Shown: positions 9,070-18,868, numbered from the stretch's first letter. The stretch is DNA of 64,000 nucleotides from Bacillota bacterium (GCA_017577405.1 PIUA01000021.1:167002-231001); one strand, 5' to 3'. The notes: a model not told the origin generated them from the letters alone. Program-made: numbers and translations.

Positions 9070-10212
9070 GTGCGTTTGGTTCCACTGGAGGCCGTGTCCC
9101 CAGGGACCATGCTGGGGCGCGACCTCATGTTGGATGAACGGACTCTCTTGCGGGCGGGCGTCCGGCTCAGCCCCCACATGCTCCGTCGTTTGGCCCAACT
9201 GGGCTTTGAGGCGGTCTGGATCTGCGAGCCGGGGGAGATCCCCGCCGGCTCCACCGGCGAGTTGCTGACCGAAGAGACCCGGCAAGCCTCCATGCGAGCT
9301 TTGAAGCGGTACGTGCATCGCCTGCGCAAGGGGTATGCGGGCGATCTCCGGCCCATCGCCGCGGTCGTCTCCCAGATCCTCGATGAGATCCTGGCCAACT
9401 CGTCGGTCTTGGTGGAGCTCACCGCCATCCGGGGCCTGTTGGACGAGCAGGAGTATCTCTTCGCCCACTCGGTCCGGGTGGCCGCCTTGACCCTCCTCCT
9501 CGGCCTCCACAGCGGGCTTGATCCCAGAGAGCTGACCGTTCTGGGCATGGGCGCCCTCCTCCACGATGTGGGGAAGGTCCGGGTGCCCCTCTCCATCTTG
9601 ACCAAGGAGGGGCCCCTGACCCAGGAGGAACGGGCTCAGATCCAGCTCCACCCCGTCCACGGCTTCGAGATCCTCCGGCGCCACCGGGAGCTGGACCGGC
9701 GGGCGGTCCACGTGGCCTACCAGCACCACGAGCGCTGGGACGGCTCGGGGTATCCCCGGGGCCTCCAGGGGACGGAGATCCACCGGTTCGCCCGCCTAAC
9801 GGCCGTGGCCGATGTCTTCGACGCCCTCACCAGCCCCCGCCCCTACCGGCCCGCCTGGCCCGTCCACCAGGCCTTGACCTTCATCGCCGATGAGGGGGGG
9901 CGCAGCCTGGACCCAGCGGTCGTCCGCACGTTCCTCGCCCGGGTCGCCCCTTACCCCGTGGGCACCCTGGTCCGCCTCAACACCGGCGAGGAAGCCCTGG
10001 TGGTCCGCCTCAACCCCATCGCCCCGGCCCGGCCTGTGGTCCGGGTCTGGAACGGGGAGGCCCGGGGGACGGAGGTGGACCTGCTCACCCGTCTGGAGTG
10101 GCGGATCGTCGGCCCCGTGACCGACCCTCTCCCCGACGGGGAGGCCCCAGGGGGCGGGGCCCTTAGGGGAGCTGGACCCGGTAGCGCCGGAGCCAGTGAT
10201 CCAGCTGGATGA
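9070..10212 (+). CDS. HD-GYP domain protein (putative c-di-GMP phosphodiesterase)
   Basis: HDVGKVRVP...HHERWDGSGYPRGLQGTEI; ORF is open from 8992 but the first codons lie in a hairpin, so GTG 9070 (SD GGAGGGG) is preferred. Confidence 0.85.
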   Translation: MRLVPLEAVSPGTMLGRDLMLDERTLLRAGVRLSPHMLRRLAQLGFEAVWICEPGEIPAGSTGELLTEETRQASMRALKRYVHRLRKGYAGDLRPIAAVVSQILDEILANSSVLVELTAIRGLLDEQEYLFAHSVRVAALTLLLGLHSGLDPRELTVLGMGALLHDVGKVRVPLSILTKEGPLTQEERAQIQLHPVHGFEILRRHRELDRRAVHVAYQHHERWDGSGYPRGLQGTEIHRFARLTAVADVFDALTSPRPYRPAWPVHQALTFIADEGGRSLDPAVVRTFLARVAPYPVGTLVRLNTGEEALVVRLNPIAPARPVVRVWNGEARGTEVDLLTRLEWRIVGPVTDPLPDGEAPGGGALRGAGPGSAGASDPAG

Positions 10213-12001
10213 GGTACGCCAGGAGCTGGGGCAGGCGCATGAGCTGGCCGAAGAAGGGCACGTCCAGATCGGGGGCCTCCTTCTGGAGCAGCCGGACCAG
10301 GTGCCTCCGGTCCACCAGGCCCAAAAGGGGTGAGGACCGGTCGGCCAGGATCTCCAAGAGCCACCCGCGGACCGCCGCCAGGTAGGCGGGGTGATGGGTC
10401 TTGGGGAAGGGGCTCTTCCGCCGCTCGAGGACTTCCGGCGGGAGAAGCCCGGCCAGCGCCCGGCGGAGGAGCCCCTTCGGCACGCCGTCCAGCGCCTTGA
10501 GGGCCCAGGGAACGTTCCAGACGTACCCGACCAGGCGGGGGTCCAGGAAGGGAAGGCGGAGCTCCAGCCCCGCCGCGGCGCTCATTCGATCGGCCCGGTC
10601 CAGGAGGACGGGGAGCCACCGGGTCAGGGTGAGGTAGAGCCGCTCCCGGGCCCGGGCCTCGTCGGGCGTCTCGCCGGCCAGGCGAGGCACCTCCTCCAGG
10701 GCTTCCCGGTACCGCCGCTCCAGGTAGGCGTGGGGCTGGAGCTCCGCCACCACCTCGGGGGCCAGGAGGGCAAGGCGGGCAGGAAGCCGCCGCACCCAGG
10801 GAAAGGTGGAGGCTTCCAGGTCCTGGGGCCGCCAGAACCACGGGTAGCCCCCGAAGACCTCATCGGCCCCCTCCCCCGAGAGGGCGACGGGCGCCGCGGT
10901 CCGGATCCGCTGGGCGAAGAGGTAGAGGGACGCGTCCACGTCGGCCATGCCCGGCAGATCCCGGGCCTCCGCCGCGGCAGGCAAGGCGGCCACCAGGTCC
11001 GCTGGCTCCAGGTGCACCTCCCGGTGCTCGCCCCCCAGGAAGGCGGCCACCCGCCGGGCCCAGGGCCCGTCGGCCGCCGGTTGGAACTCGTCGGGCTGGA
11101 AGTGGGTCTCGTTCCCCGCGTGCTCCAGGGAGAAGGTGAGGAGCGGACCGCCCCGCCGCTGGCGGTGCCGGGCCGCCAGGGCGGAGACCGCGCTCGAGTC
11201 CAGCCCTCCCGACAGTAGGGAAGCGATGGGGGCCTCCCGGGGGACATGGCGCGCGACGGCGTCCTCCAGAAGGGCCCGGACGTGGTCCAGGGTGGTGGCC
11301 AGGTCGTGGGGGTGGGGGCGGCTCTCCAGCCGCCAGTAGGTTCCGCTCTTGAGCCCGTCGCGACCGGCCTCCAGCCAAGCTCCGGGCCGCAGCTCGGCCA
11401 CGCCGCGGAAGATGCCGTGTCCAGGGGTCCGGGCCGGCCCCAGCACCAGCACCTCCGCCAGCCCCTCCCGGTCCAGCGCCGGCTCCACGGCCGGGTGGGC
11501 CAGCAGGGCCTTCAGCTCCGAGGCGAAGAGGAACGCCCCCGGGCGGGCGGCGTAGAAGAGGGGCTTCACCCCCAGCGGGTCCCGGGCGAGGAAGAGGCGC
11601 TCCCGGCGCGTGCTCCAGATGGCGCAGGCGAAGACCCCGTTGAGGCGGCTGAGGCCCTGGGCACCCCACTGGGCGTAGGCGGCCAGAATCAGCTCCCCGT
11701 CCGAAGGATCCGGGAGGGGATGACCCCGGGCCGCCAGCTCGGACCGGAGCTCGGCCCCATTGTACAGCTGGCCGTCCCACACCAGGGCCAACGTCTCCCC
11801 GCTCCAGTGGCGGACCAGAGGCTGGGTGGGACCGGTCCCGTCGCCGCCCAGCCGACGGTGGCCCAGGGCCGCGTGGGGCGAGAGCCAAATCCCCTGGCCG
11901 TCCGGGCCCCGGTTCTTGAGCGTGGCGCCCATGGCCTCCAACCGGGCTCCCTCCCGGGTTAGGTCCGCCTCCCAGCTGATCCATCCCACGATGCCGCTCA
12001 C
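10163..12001 (-). CDS. Asparagine synthase-related protein (AsnB family) with Ser replacing the N-terminal Cys
   Basis: Synthetase motifs SLLSGGLDSSAVSALAA and SGEGADEVFGGYPWFW intact; N-terminus from GTG 12001 reads (M)SGIVGWISWEAD, family norm is MCGI. Confidence 0.88.
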   Translation of the reverse strand: MSGIVGWISWEADLTREGARLEAMGATLKNRGPDGQGIWLSPHAALGHRRLGGDGTGPTQPLVRHWSGETLALVWDGQLYNGAELRSELAARGHPLPDPSDGELILAAYAQWGAQGLSRLNGVFACAIWSTRRERLFLARDPLGVKPLFYAARPGAFLFASELKALLAHPAVEPALDREGLAEVLVLGPARTPGHGIFRGVAELRPGAWLEAGRDGLKSGTYWRLESRPHPHDLATTLDHVRALLEDAVARHVPREAPIASLLSGGLDSSAVSALAARHRQRRGGPLLTFSLEHAGNETHFQPDEFQPAADGPWARRVAAFLGGEHREVHLEPADLVAALPAAAEARDLPGMADVDASLYLFAQRIRTAAPVALSGEGADEVFGGYPWFWRPQDLEASTFPWVRRLPARLALLAPEVVAELQPHAYLERRYREALEEVPRLAGETPDEARARERLYLTLTRWLPVLLDRADRMSAAAGLELRLPFLDPRLVGYVWNVPWALKALDGVPKGLLRRALAGLLPPEVLERRKSPFPKTHHPAYLAAVRGWLLEILADRSSPLLGLVDRRHLVRLLQKEAPDLDVPFFGQLMRLPQLLAYLIQLDHWLRRYRVQLP

Positions 12002-12096
12002 CGGTGTCACCCCTCTCCCGTGGGCTGCGGTCACCCCGTCCGGTGCAGGCTACGCTCCCCCGCGCCGGCCTGTGCCCCGGGGCCGACCCCCGCCGA

Positions 12097-12126
12097 TTGA
12101 CAGTCTCTGGGACCTTTTGTTACGCT
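12097..12126 (+). promoter_or_regulatory. Putative sigma-A promoter of proS
   Basis: TTGACA (12097-12102) - 18 bp - TACGCT (12121-12126). Confidence 0.45.
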
Positions 12127-12184
12127 GGGAGCACGTGCCACGGTCTTTGGCGCCGTTGGGCGACATCGGAGGAGGGGCTGAGGG

Positions 12185-13633
12185 GTGGCGAAGGAAGAGC
12201 CGCTGGTCAAGGAGATCGTACCCCAGTCGGAGGATTTCTCGGCCTGGTACATCAGTGTCATCCGCAAGGCCGACCTGATGGACTACGCGCCGGTGCGGGG
12301 CTGCATCGTCTTCAAGCCCGACGGGTACGAGCTGTGGGAGGCCTGCCAGGAGGGCCTCAACCGCCGGTTCAAGGCGACGGGGCACCGGAATGCCTACTTC
12401 CCCACCTTGGTCCCCGAGAGCTTCTTCGAGAAAGAGAAGGAGCACGTGGAGGGCTTTGCGCCTGAGCTGCCCTGGGTGACCGAGGTGGGCGACGAGGAGC
12501 TGGAGGAGCGGCTCGCCCTCCGCCCAACCTCGGAGACCATCATCGGCCACATGTACGCCCGCTGGATCAAGTCCTACCGGGACCTGCCCGTCCTTATCAA
12601 CCAGTGGGCCAACGTCTTTCGCTGGGAGAAGCGGACCCTGCCCTTCTTGCGGACCACCGAGTTCCTCTGGCAGGAGGGCCACACGGCCCACGCCACCGAG
12701 GAGGAGGCCCGGGAGGAGACCTTGCGGATGCTCGAGGTCTACCGGGACTTTGTGGAGACGGACCTGGCCATCCCCGTGATCAAGGGGCAGAAGACCCCCC
12801 GGGAGCGGTTCGCCGGGGCGGTGGAGACCTACTCCATCGAGGCCATGATGAAGGACGGCAAGGCGGTCCAGGCGGGCACCTCCCACTACCTGGGGACCAA
12901 CTTCGCCCAGGGCTTCGGCATCCAGTTCCTGGACCGGGACAACCAGCTCAAGTACGTCCACACCACCTCGTGGGGGGTGTCCACCCGCCTGATCGGCTGC
13001 CTGATCATGGTCCACGGCGACGACCGGGGCCTGGCCCTGCCACCCAAGGTGGCCCCCACCCAGGTGATCCTCATCCCCATCGGCCCGGCCAAAGTGCGGG
13101 ACCAGGTGGTGGCCCGGGCGAAAGAGCTGCTCCAAGCCCTGCAGGCCGCGGGCGTGCGCGCCCGGCTGGACGACCGGGACGAGTACTCGCCGGGGTGGAA
13201 GTTCGCCGAGTACGAGATGCGGGGGATCCCCCTCCGCCTGGAGCTGGGTCCCCGGGATCTGGAGCAGAACCAGGTGCTCGCGGTCCGGCGGGATACGGGC
13301 GAGAAGCTGCCCATCAGCCAGGATGGGCTGGTCGAGCGGGTGCAGGCCCTGCTGGAGGAGATTCAGGCCACCATGTTCCAGAAGGCCCTGGCCTTCCGGG
13401 AGGCCCACAGCTACCAGGCCGAAACCCTGGCGGAGCTGGCGGGCATCCTCCAGGAGAAGACGGGCTTTGTGCTGGCGGGGTGGTGCGGCGACGACGCCTG
13501 CGAGGTCAAGGTGAAGGAGGAGACCAAGGCGACGGCCCGCAACATCCCCTTCGACCCGCCGGCCCGGATGAAGCGGTGCCTGGTCTGCGGGCGGGAAGCC
13601 CAGCACACCGTCTGGTATGCGAGGGCGTACTGA
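12185..13633 (+). CDS. proS: Prolyl-tRNA synthetase (short archaeal/eukaryal-type ProS)
   Basis: 482 aa; KEIVPQSEDFSAWYISVIRKADLMDYAPVRGCIVFKPDGYELWE... class II aaRS, short type without the editing insertion. Confidence 0.93.
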   Translation: MAKEEPLVKEIVPQSEDFSAWYISVIRKADLMDYAPVRGCIVFKPDGYELWEACQEGLNRRFKATGHRNAYFPTLVPESFFEKEKEHVEGFAPELPWVTEVGDEELEERLALRPTSETIIGHMYARWIKSYRDLPVLINQWANVFRWEKRTLPFLRTTEFLWQEGHTAHATEEEAREETLRMLEVYRDFVETDLAIPVIKGQKTPRERFAGAVETYSIEAMMKDGKAVQAGTSHYLGTNFAQGFGIQFLDRDNQLKYVHTTSWGVSTRLIGCLIMVHGDDRGLALPPKVAPTQVILIPIGPAKVRDQVVARAKELLQALQAAGVRARLDDRDEYSPGWKFAEYEMRGIPLRLELGPRDLEQNQVLAVRRDTGEKLPISQDGLVERVQALLEEIQATMFQKALAFREAHSYQAETLAELAGILQEKTGFVLAGWCGDDACEVKVKEETKATARNIPFDPPARMKRCLVCGREAQHTVWYARAY

Positions 13634-13658
13634 ACCAGGTTCGGCGTCTGTGGATTGA

Positions 13659-13696
13659 GAGGCCCCGGCGGCCAGGCCGGGGCCTCGCCCTTCATT
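13659..13696. terminator. Possible bidirectional terminator between proS and methyltransferase gene
   Basis: GAGGCCCCGGC-GGCCAG-GCCGGGGCCTC, 11-bp perfect stem between convergent genes; weak T-tract. Confidence 0.6.
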
Positions 13697-14481
13697 CAGT
13701 CGTCATGGGCCGCTGGCCGGCGTCCCATCAGGAGCCCTTCGGTCAGGGTGAACCGGATATGTCCCGCCTCCGCCCGGGGCTTGAGCCAGGCCTGAACGGC
13801 AGGCGGGGCTTCCAGGACGAGCTGCCGGAGGGTGGCCAGAGTCAGGTTGCTCGCGCCCGAGCGGCGGGCCCAGGTCTCCAGGTCCCGCTCCTTCTGGAAA
13901 GTCTCCACCCATTCGACGGTCAGGCCCGCGTCTTGGAAGAAGCGGGTCCAATCATCCAGGCTGTAGGCCCAGTGGTGCGAGGGATCGTGCACTTTCTCAA
14001 AGGCGTTGACGTATTCGGCTACCGCGCGATCTTCAGGCACCACGTTGTCGATGACGGCGACGAGACCCCCGGGGCGGACCACCCGGACCGCCTCCCGGAC
14101 GAAGCGGGCCACGTCTGGGAAGTGGTGGGGCGCCACCCGGCAGGTCACGAGATCGAAGGAGGCGTCGGGGAAGGGAAGCGCCTCAGCGTCGGCCACGGCG
14201 AAGGTCACGTTGGTGACGCCTCGCTCGGTTGCATGGCGCGCCGCCGCCTGGACCATGGCTGGGGCCAAGTCGGTGGCGATGACCCGGCGTACCCGCGGCG
14301 CGAGGGCCAGGGCCGTGTGGCCCCCGCCCGTGGCCACATCGAGCACCTCCCAGTGGGGCTGGGGGTCCGCCAGTTCCACCAGCCGGTCCAGGCTCTCACT
14401 CCAGGCATGGTCCGGGCTTTGGACATAGGCTTCGGCATAGGTTCCAAACTGCTGACGATTCAGAGCTTTGAGACCATCCAT
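13696..14481 (-). CDS. Class I SAM-dependent methyltransferase
   Basis: VLDVATGGGHTALALA, DAEALPFPDASFDLVTCRVAPHHFPDVARFVREAVRVVRPGG motifs. Confidence 0.85.
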   Translation of the reverse strand: MDGLKALNRQQFGTYAEAYVQSPDHAWSESLDRLVELADPQPHWEVLDVATGGGHTALALAPRVRRVIATDLAPAMVQAAARHATERGVTNVTFAVADAEALPFPDASFDLVTCRVAPHHFPDVARFVREAVRVVRPGGLVAVIDNVVPEDRAVAEYVNAFEKVHDPSHHWAYSLDDWTRFFQDAGLTVEWVETFQKERDLETWARRSGASNLTLATLRQLVLEAPPAVQAWLKPRAEAGHIRFTLTEGLLMGRRPAAHDD

Positions 14482-14527
14482 GGCAAGAACATTTTAGCGG
14501 CCAAGGGCGCGACGGGCAAGGTTGGGG

Positions 14528-15850
14528 TCAGGCCGGGCCGAGCCCGTCCCGGAGGAGCTCCAGGTACTGGCCCACCTCCTGGAGGAGGTGGGCCAGCCGC
14601 TCCAGCGACTGGTCCGGTTCGCTGGTGAGCTGGACCATCTCCCGGTTGGTGAAGGTGTCCACCACCAGCATCACCAGCTCCAAGGCCCGGGCCGGGGGCA
14701 CGTCGGGCCGGAAGGGGGAGGTGTCGATCCCCTTCAGGAGCAGGGTCCAGCCCTCGGCCAAGCCCTCCACGGCGTACGCCTCCAGGGCCGGCCGGACGGC
14801 CTCTGGTGGGTTGGCGAAGGCGGCCAGAGAAAGCTGGTAGAGGGTTGGGAACGCCCGGAAGACCTGGACCTTCCGCTGGGACCAGGCGCAGATCCGCTGG
14901 AAGAGGTCGGCGGGGGGTGGGGGGAGATCCTGGAGGAAGGCGGTGGACATCTGCGTGGCGGCGTCGCCCACCGCCGCCAGGTAAAGGCCCGCCTTGGACC
15001 CGAAGTGGTGGAAGATGAGCCCCTTGGCCACCCCCGCCTCCTCGGCGATGGCCTCCGCGGAGGTCCCGTCGTACCCCCGGGCCGCGAAGAGCCTTTGAGC
15101 GGCCCGGAGGATGCGGTCCCGCCGCTGGTCGGGCTCCTTGGGGGAGGGGGCCAGTCGGGCGGTCAGGTTGAGGAACGCGGTGGGATCCCACTCACCCAGG
15201 GGCTGGGCGACGGCCGAACGTCCCGGCTGGTAGATGCCCTTCCGGAGCAGCTCCATCAGCGAGCGGACCTGCTCCCGGGCCGCCGCAGGCGTCACCGCTT
15301 CCAAGCCGCCCGCATTCAGCCTCTGGAGCCAGGTCGTCACCAGCCCTTCGGCCACCAAGCCGAGCAGGTCAATGGCCCGTTGGGGCGCGATCCCAGGCCG
15401 GAAGCTTTGAGGGGCGATCCCGGTGCAGAAGGCCACCCGCTGGTGATGGAGCCGCTCCTCCAGGCGGGCCCGGAAGGGCCCGCCCAGAATCCGGGCGCTC
15501 TGGCCCAGGAGGCGGCCCACGAGGCGGGCGTGCTCGGGGTAGGCGTGGAGGCGGCGGAGCTGCTCCATCAGGGCCGCCTCCAGCCGCTGGTACGGATCGG
15601 CCGGGAGGGGCTCCTCGATGGGGGCCAGGATGAGCGCCCACGCCTCCTCCAAGGCGGCCTCGTAGAGTGCCTGCTTGGAGCCGAAGTGGTGGAAGATGAG
15701 CCCCTTGGCCACCCGAGCCCGCTGGGCGATCCGGTTGGTGGACGCGCCCGCGTAGCTGGACCGGGCAAACTCCTCCACCGCCGCGGCCAAGACCCGGCGC
15801 CGGCGCTCCTCAGGGTCCCGGCGGGGCGCAGGCTGGCTCACAGGCGCCAC
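14528..15850 (-). CDS. Tandem (single-chain fused) TetR/AcrR-type transcriptional regulator
   Basis: 440 aa with two complete TetR N-terminal HTH domains (ASTNRIAQRARVAKGLIFHHFGSKQALYEAAL and TSAEAIAEEAGVAKGLIFHHFGSKAGLYLAAV) 227 residues apart. Confidence 0.92.
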   Translation of the reverse strand: MAPVSQPAPRRDPEERRRRVLAAAVEEFARSSYAGASTNRIAQRARVAKGLIFHHFGSKQALYEAALEEAWALILAPIEEPLPADPYQRLEAALMEQLRRLHAYPEHARLVGRLLGQSARILGGPFRARLEERLHHQRVAFCTGIAPQSFRPGIAPQRAIDLLGLVAEGLVTTWLQRLNAGGLEAVTPAAAREQVRSLMELLRKGIYQPGRSAVAQPLGEWDPTAFLNLTARLAPSPKEPDQRRDRILRAAQRLFAARGYDGTSAEAIAEEAGVAKGLIFHHFGSKAGLYLAAVGDAATQMSTAFLQDLPPPPADLFQRICAWSQRKVQVFRAFPTLYQLSLAAFANPPEAVRPALEAYAVEGLAEGWTLLLKGIDTSPFRPDVPPARALELVMLVVDTFTNREMVQLTSEPDQSLERLAHLLQEVGQYLELLRDGLGPA

Positions 15851-15864
15851 CTCCCTCCTTCAGC

Positions 15865-16884
15865 CTAAAGATAATACCGCAGGGCCGTTCGGACCAGCCA
15901 GGTGGCTCCGCGGGCGAGGGAGAGCCGACCCAGGCTCACCTCCACGTCGCTGGTGCCCGGCACCAGCTCGTAGGTGGCGGTCAGACCCCACTGGGTCTGG
16001 GGCGTCTCCTCCAGCGTGGCGGCCCCGTCCAGGCTGATGCTGAGGCCGAGGGTGGGGGCGTAGGCCAGCTGAAGGGCGGCCAGCGGCTCAGGGGGCTGGT
16101 CAGGCAGGAAGGGCGCCCGGGCCACCTCTCCCGTCCAGAGGAGGTCGCCCGCGTAGCCCGTGGCCCCCACCGCGGCCCGGGGCCGGGCCTCGCCGGGGAC
16201 CACCCACCCTTCCCCGTAGACCACCACCGAGCCGACCAAGCCGCTCCCGCCCAAGCCGGCGACCAGGCGGCCGGCCTCCAGCACCCCGTGGGCCGTCAGC
16301 TCCCAGCCCGAGAAGGCCCGCCGCCAGCCGGCGACCGGGGCCCAGCCGTCACCCCTCTGGACCAGGGCCAGCTGGAGGCGGTCGTCCGCCAGGTAGAGGT
16401 CGGCCCGGGCCCCGTCCACCCCGGGCCGGCGCCCGTGCTCGTCTCGGGGGGTGATGGTGTACGGTTGGGTGAGGCGGGCCGTCTCCAGGGGCAGGAGGAT
16501 GCGTCCCACCTGGAGGTCGCCCAGGGGTGCCCGGAAGGCCAGGTACCCCTCAATCAGCCCCAGGGAGAACGGTTCGACCGGGGTTCCGGCGCCCGCCAGG
16601 GGGAGCCTCGGCTCGGCGGTGAGGGCCACCTGCCAGGGCCCACGGGCCAGGTGCCCCTCCAGGTGGGCGGCCAGGGTCGCCGCCGTCTGGGAGGAGACGT
16701 CGTCGAGACGCCGGTGGTCGACCTCCAGACCGACGGACCCCCAGAGATCCACCGAGCCCCCGAGAGACCTCTGGGCTGCGACCCCTGCGGCGAGAAGCAG
16801 GAAGCCCACCGCCACCGCCAGGGCTTTCCCCAACGCCCGGCGCCAGTGGCCGGCGGGGCCGGTGGGCCGCCTCGTCGCCCTCAT
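15865..16884 (-). CDS. Secreted protein, predicted outer-membrane beta-barrel
   Basis: N-terminal signal sequence (ALAVAVGFLLLAAGVAAQ); alternating beta-strand-like composition; C-terminal strand ends TALRYYL; inside the ABC/LolA-like operon. Confidence 0.55.
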   Translation of the reverse strand: MRATRRPTGPAGHWRRALGKALAVAVGFLLLAAGVAAQRSLGGSVDLWGSVGLEVDHRRLDDVSSQTAATLAAHLEGHLARGPWQVALTAEPRLPLAGAGTPVEPFSLGLIEGYLAFRAPLGDLQVGRILLPLETARLTQPYTITPRDEHGRRPGVDGARADLYLADDRLQLALVQRGDGWAPVAGWRRAFSGWELTAHGVLEAGRLVAGLGGSGLVGSVVVYGEGWVVPGEARPRAAVGATGYAGDLLWTGEVARAPFLPDQPPEPLAALQLAYAPTLGLSISLDGAATLEETPQTQWGLTATYELVPGTSDVEVSLGRLSLARGATWLVRTALRYYL

Positions 16885-17576
16885 GCCCCCGGCCCCCTCT
16901 CATCACGCACCACCCGCCCGTCCTCCAGCCGGACGATGCGGGTGACGTGCTCCAGCAGGCGGGGATCGTGGGTGGAGAAGACGAAGGTGACGCCTTGCTC
17001 CTGGTTGAGCCGCTTCATCAGCTCGATGAGGGCCCGGCCCGTCTGGGAGTCCAGGTTGGCCGTGGGCTCATCGGCCAAGATCACCTGGGGCTCCGCGGCC
17101 AGGGCCCGGGCGATGGCCACCCGCTGCTGCTGGCCGCCCGAAAGCTGGTTGGGGCGCCGGTGGGCATACGCCGCCATGTCCAGAGCCTCCAAGGCGGCCA
17201 TCGCCTTGGCCTCCCGCTCCCGCCGGGGCCGCCCCTGGAGCTCCAGGACGAAGGCGGCATTCTCCAGGGCGGTTAGGACGGGGATCAGGTTATACGCCTG
17301 GAAGACGAAGCCGATCTCCCAGAGGCGGACGTGGGCCAGCGCGACGGCGTCCAGCTGGTCGGTCCGCCGGTCCCCCAGCCAGGTCTCCCCGGCGGTGGGC
17401 CGGTCCAATCCCCCCAAGAGATGCAGGAGGGTGCTCTTGCCCGAACCGCTTGGGCCCGCGATGGCGGTGAACTCCCCCTTCTGGATGGTCAGGTCGACGC
17501 CCTGCAAGGCGGGCGTCTGGATCCCACCGGTGGTGTAGATCTTGGTGACTCCTTTGGCTTGCAGAATGGGTTCCAA
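16881..17576 (-). CDS. LolD/MacB-type ABC transporter ATP-binding protein
   Basis: 231 aa; GPSGSGKSTLLHLLGGLDRPTAGE, LSGGQQQRVAIARAL, ILADEPTANLD; 4-nt overlap with the barrel gene. Confidence 0.92.
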   Translation of the reverse strand: MEPILQAKGVTKIYTTGGIQTPALQGVDLTIQKGEFTAIAGPSGSGKSTLLHLLGGLDRPTAGETWLGDRRTDQLDAVALAHVRLWEIGFVFQAYNLIPVLTALENAAFVLELQGRPRREREAKAMAALEALDMAAYAHRRPNQLSGGQQQRVAIARALAAEPQVILADEPTANLDSQTGRALIELMKRLNQEQGVTFVFSTHDPRLLEHVTRIVRLEDGRVVRDERGPGA

Positions 17577-17637
17577 CCTTGCCGACCTCCTCCCTCACCG
17601 TGCAGGCCTGCTCGCCCGGGGCGGTGCCCCCGGAACG

Positions 17638-18867
17638 TCAGGTGACGTGCCGCATGGCTTCCACCGGCTGGAGCCGACCCGCCACCCAGGCGGGCCAGAG
17701 GGCCGCGGCCAGGGCGGTGCCCACCGCGAAGAGGATGGTGATCACCAGCTGGCCGGTGGTCAACCCGGCGTACATGACCGCCGGAATGCCGAACTCCACC
17801 GTGTACTCCGTCAGGGCATTGGGGAAGCGGAAGCCTTGGGCCAGCCGGGCGATAAGGCCCAACCCCAGGGCGGTGCCGACGGCCGTCCCCGTCAGGACCA
17901 ACACCAAGGACTCGCTGATGACCATCCGCATCACCCGCCAGCGGTCGGCGCCGAGGGCGATGATCACCCCGAACTCCCGGATCCGCTCGGCCAGGCTCAG
18001 GTAGACGGTGTTGACCACCAAGAGGCCCGCCAGGACGAAACCCAGCCCGTTGAACACGAGCATGATGGGATCCACCAGGTCCAGGAGGGTGGCCAGACCC
18101 GGCTCCGCTTCCCGCCAGGTCTTGACGTGCAGTTCGGGTCCCAGGGGCTGGGCGAGCCGGTCCCGAACCTGCTCGAGCCGGTCCTCGTCGGTGATCCGGT
18201 GGAGGTCTGGGAGGTGGAGCTGGAACCGGGTGGCCGCCTCGGGCGCGGCCAGCTCCTGAGCCGCCGCCAGGGAGACGTACGCGGTCCGGCCCTCCAGGGC
18301 CGCTTCGGGAAAGTCCAGAAGGCCCACCAGGGTGTAGGCGCCCGCGCCCAGACCTTCGGTGCCGGGAGCGAAGATGTAGACCACCTCACCCACGTCCACC
18401 CGCAGCGCCCGGGCCAAGGCCTCCCCGAGCACGATCTCGTCCAAGCTGTCGGGGTCCGGCAGCCGGCCGGCGCTCAGGTAATCCTGGGCAAACTGCCGTT
18501 CAAGGCCCGGGGTCTGGCGGAGGCCCACCAGCTGAATGCCCCGGGAGCGGGAGCCGCCGCTGGCCAGCACCGGGACCTCCAGGAGCACGGCCAGCTCCCC
18601 TTCACCGGCCACCTCCCGCAAGGCGGCCTCCACCCGGGCCGCTTCCCGGATCAGGTGAGCGTCGAACTCCCTGGCTTCATCGGCCCCTGCCCGGGTCACC
18701 ACCAGGTGGCCGGCCCGTTCGGTCAGCACCTGGAACATGCCGTTCTTCATGGCCTCGGCCAGCCCGAAGAAGAGGAGGGTGGAGAGGACTACCAGGGCGA
18801 CGGCACTGGCGGTGACCAGGCTGCGGGCCTTCTGACGCCACAGGTTCCGCCACGCCAGACGCCACAC
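17638..18867 (-). CDS. FtsX-like / LolC-E-type ABC transporter permease
   Basis: 409 aa; N-terminal TM (WRLAWRNLWRQKARSLVTASAVALVVL), large periplasmic domain, C-terminal FtsX (VNTVYLSLAERIREFGVIIALGADRWRVMRMVISESLVLVL). Confidence 0.88.
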   Translation of the reverse strand: MWRLAWRNLWRQKARSLVTASAVALVVLSTLLFFGLAEAMKNGMFQVLTERAGHLVVTRAGADEAREFDAHLIREAARVEAALREVAGEGELAVLLEVPVLASGGSRSRGIQLVGLRQTPGLERQFAQDYLSAGRLPDPDSLDEIVLGEALARALRVDVGEVVYIFAPGTEGLGAGAYTLVGLLDFPEAALEGRTAYVSLAAAQELAAPEAATRFQLHLPDLHRITDEDRLEQVRDRLAQPLGPELHVKTWREAEPGLATLLDLVDPIMLVFNGLGFVLAGLLVVNTVYLSLAERIREFGVIIALGADRWRVMRMVISESLVLVLTGTAVGTALGLGLIARLAQGFRFPNALTEYTVEFGIPAVMYAGLTTGQLVITILFAVGTALAAALWPAWVAGRLQPVEAMRHVT

Positions 18868-18868
18868 G

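Noticed and set aside
12185-13633. Archaeal/eukaryal-type ProS as evidence of recent archaeal transfer
   Set aside because: This ProS form is widespread in many bacterial lineages, so it is not informative alone.
15000-15714. 34-bp perfect repeat as a mobile-element or recombination site
   Set aside because: Both copies are in frame and encode the same TetR recognition-helix segment, so intragenic duplication explains them.
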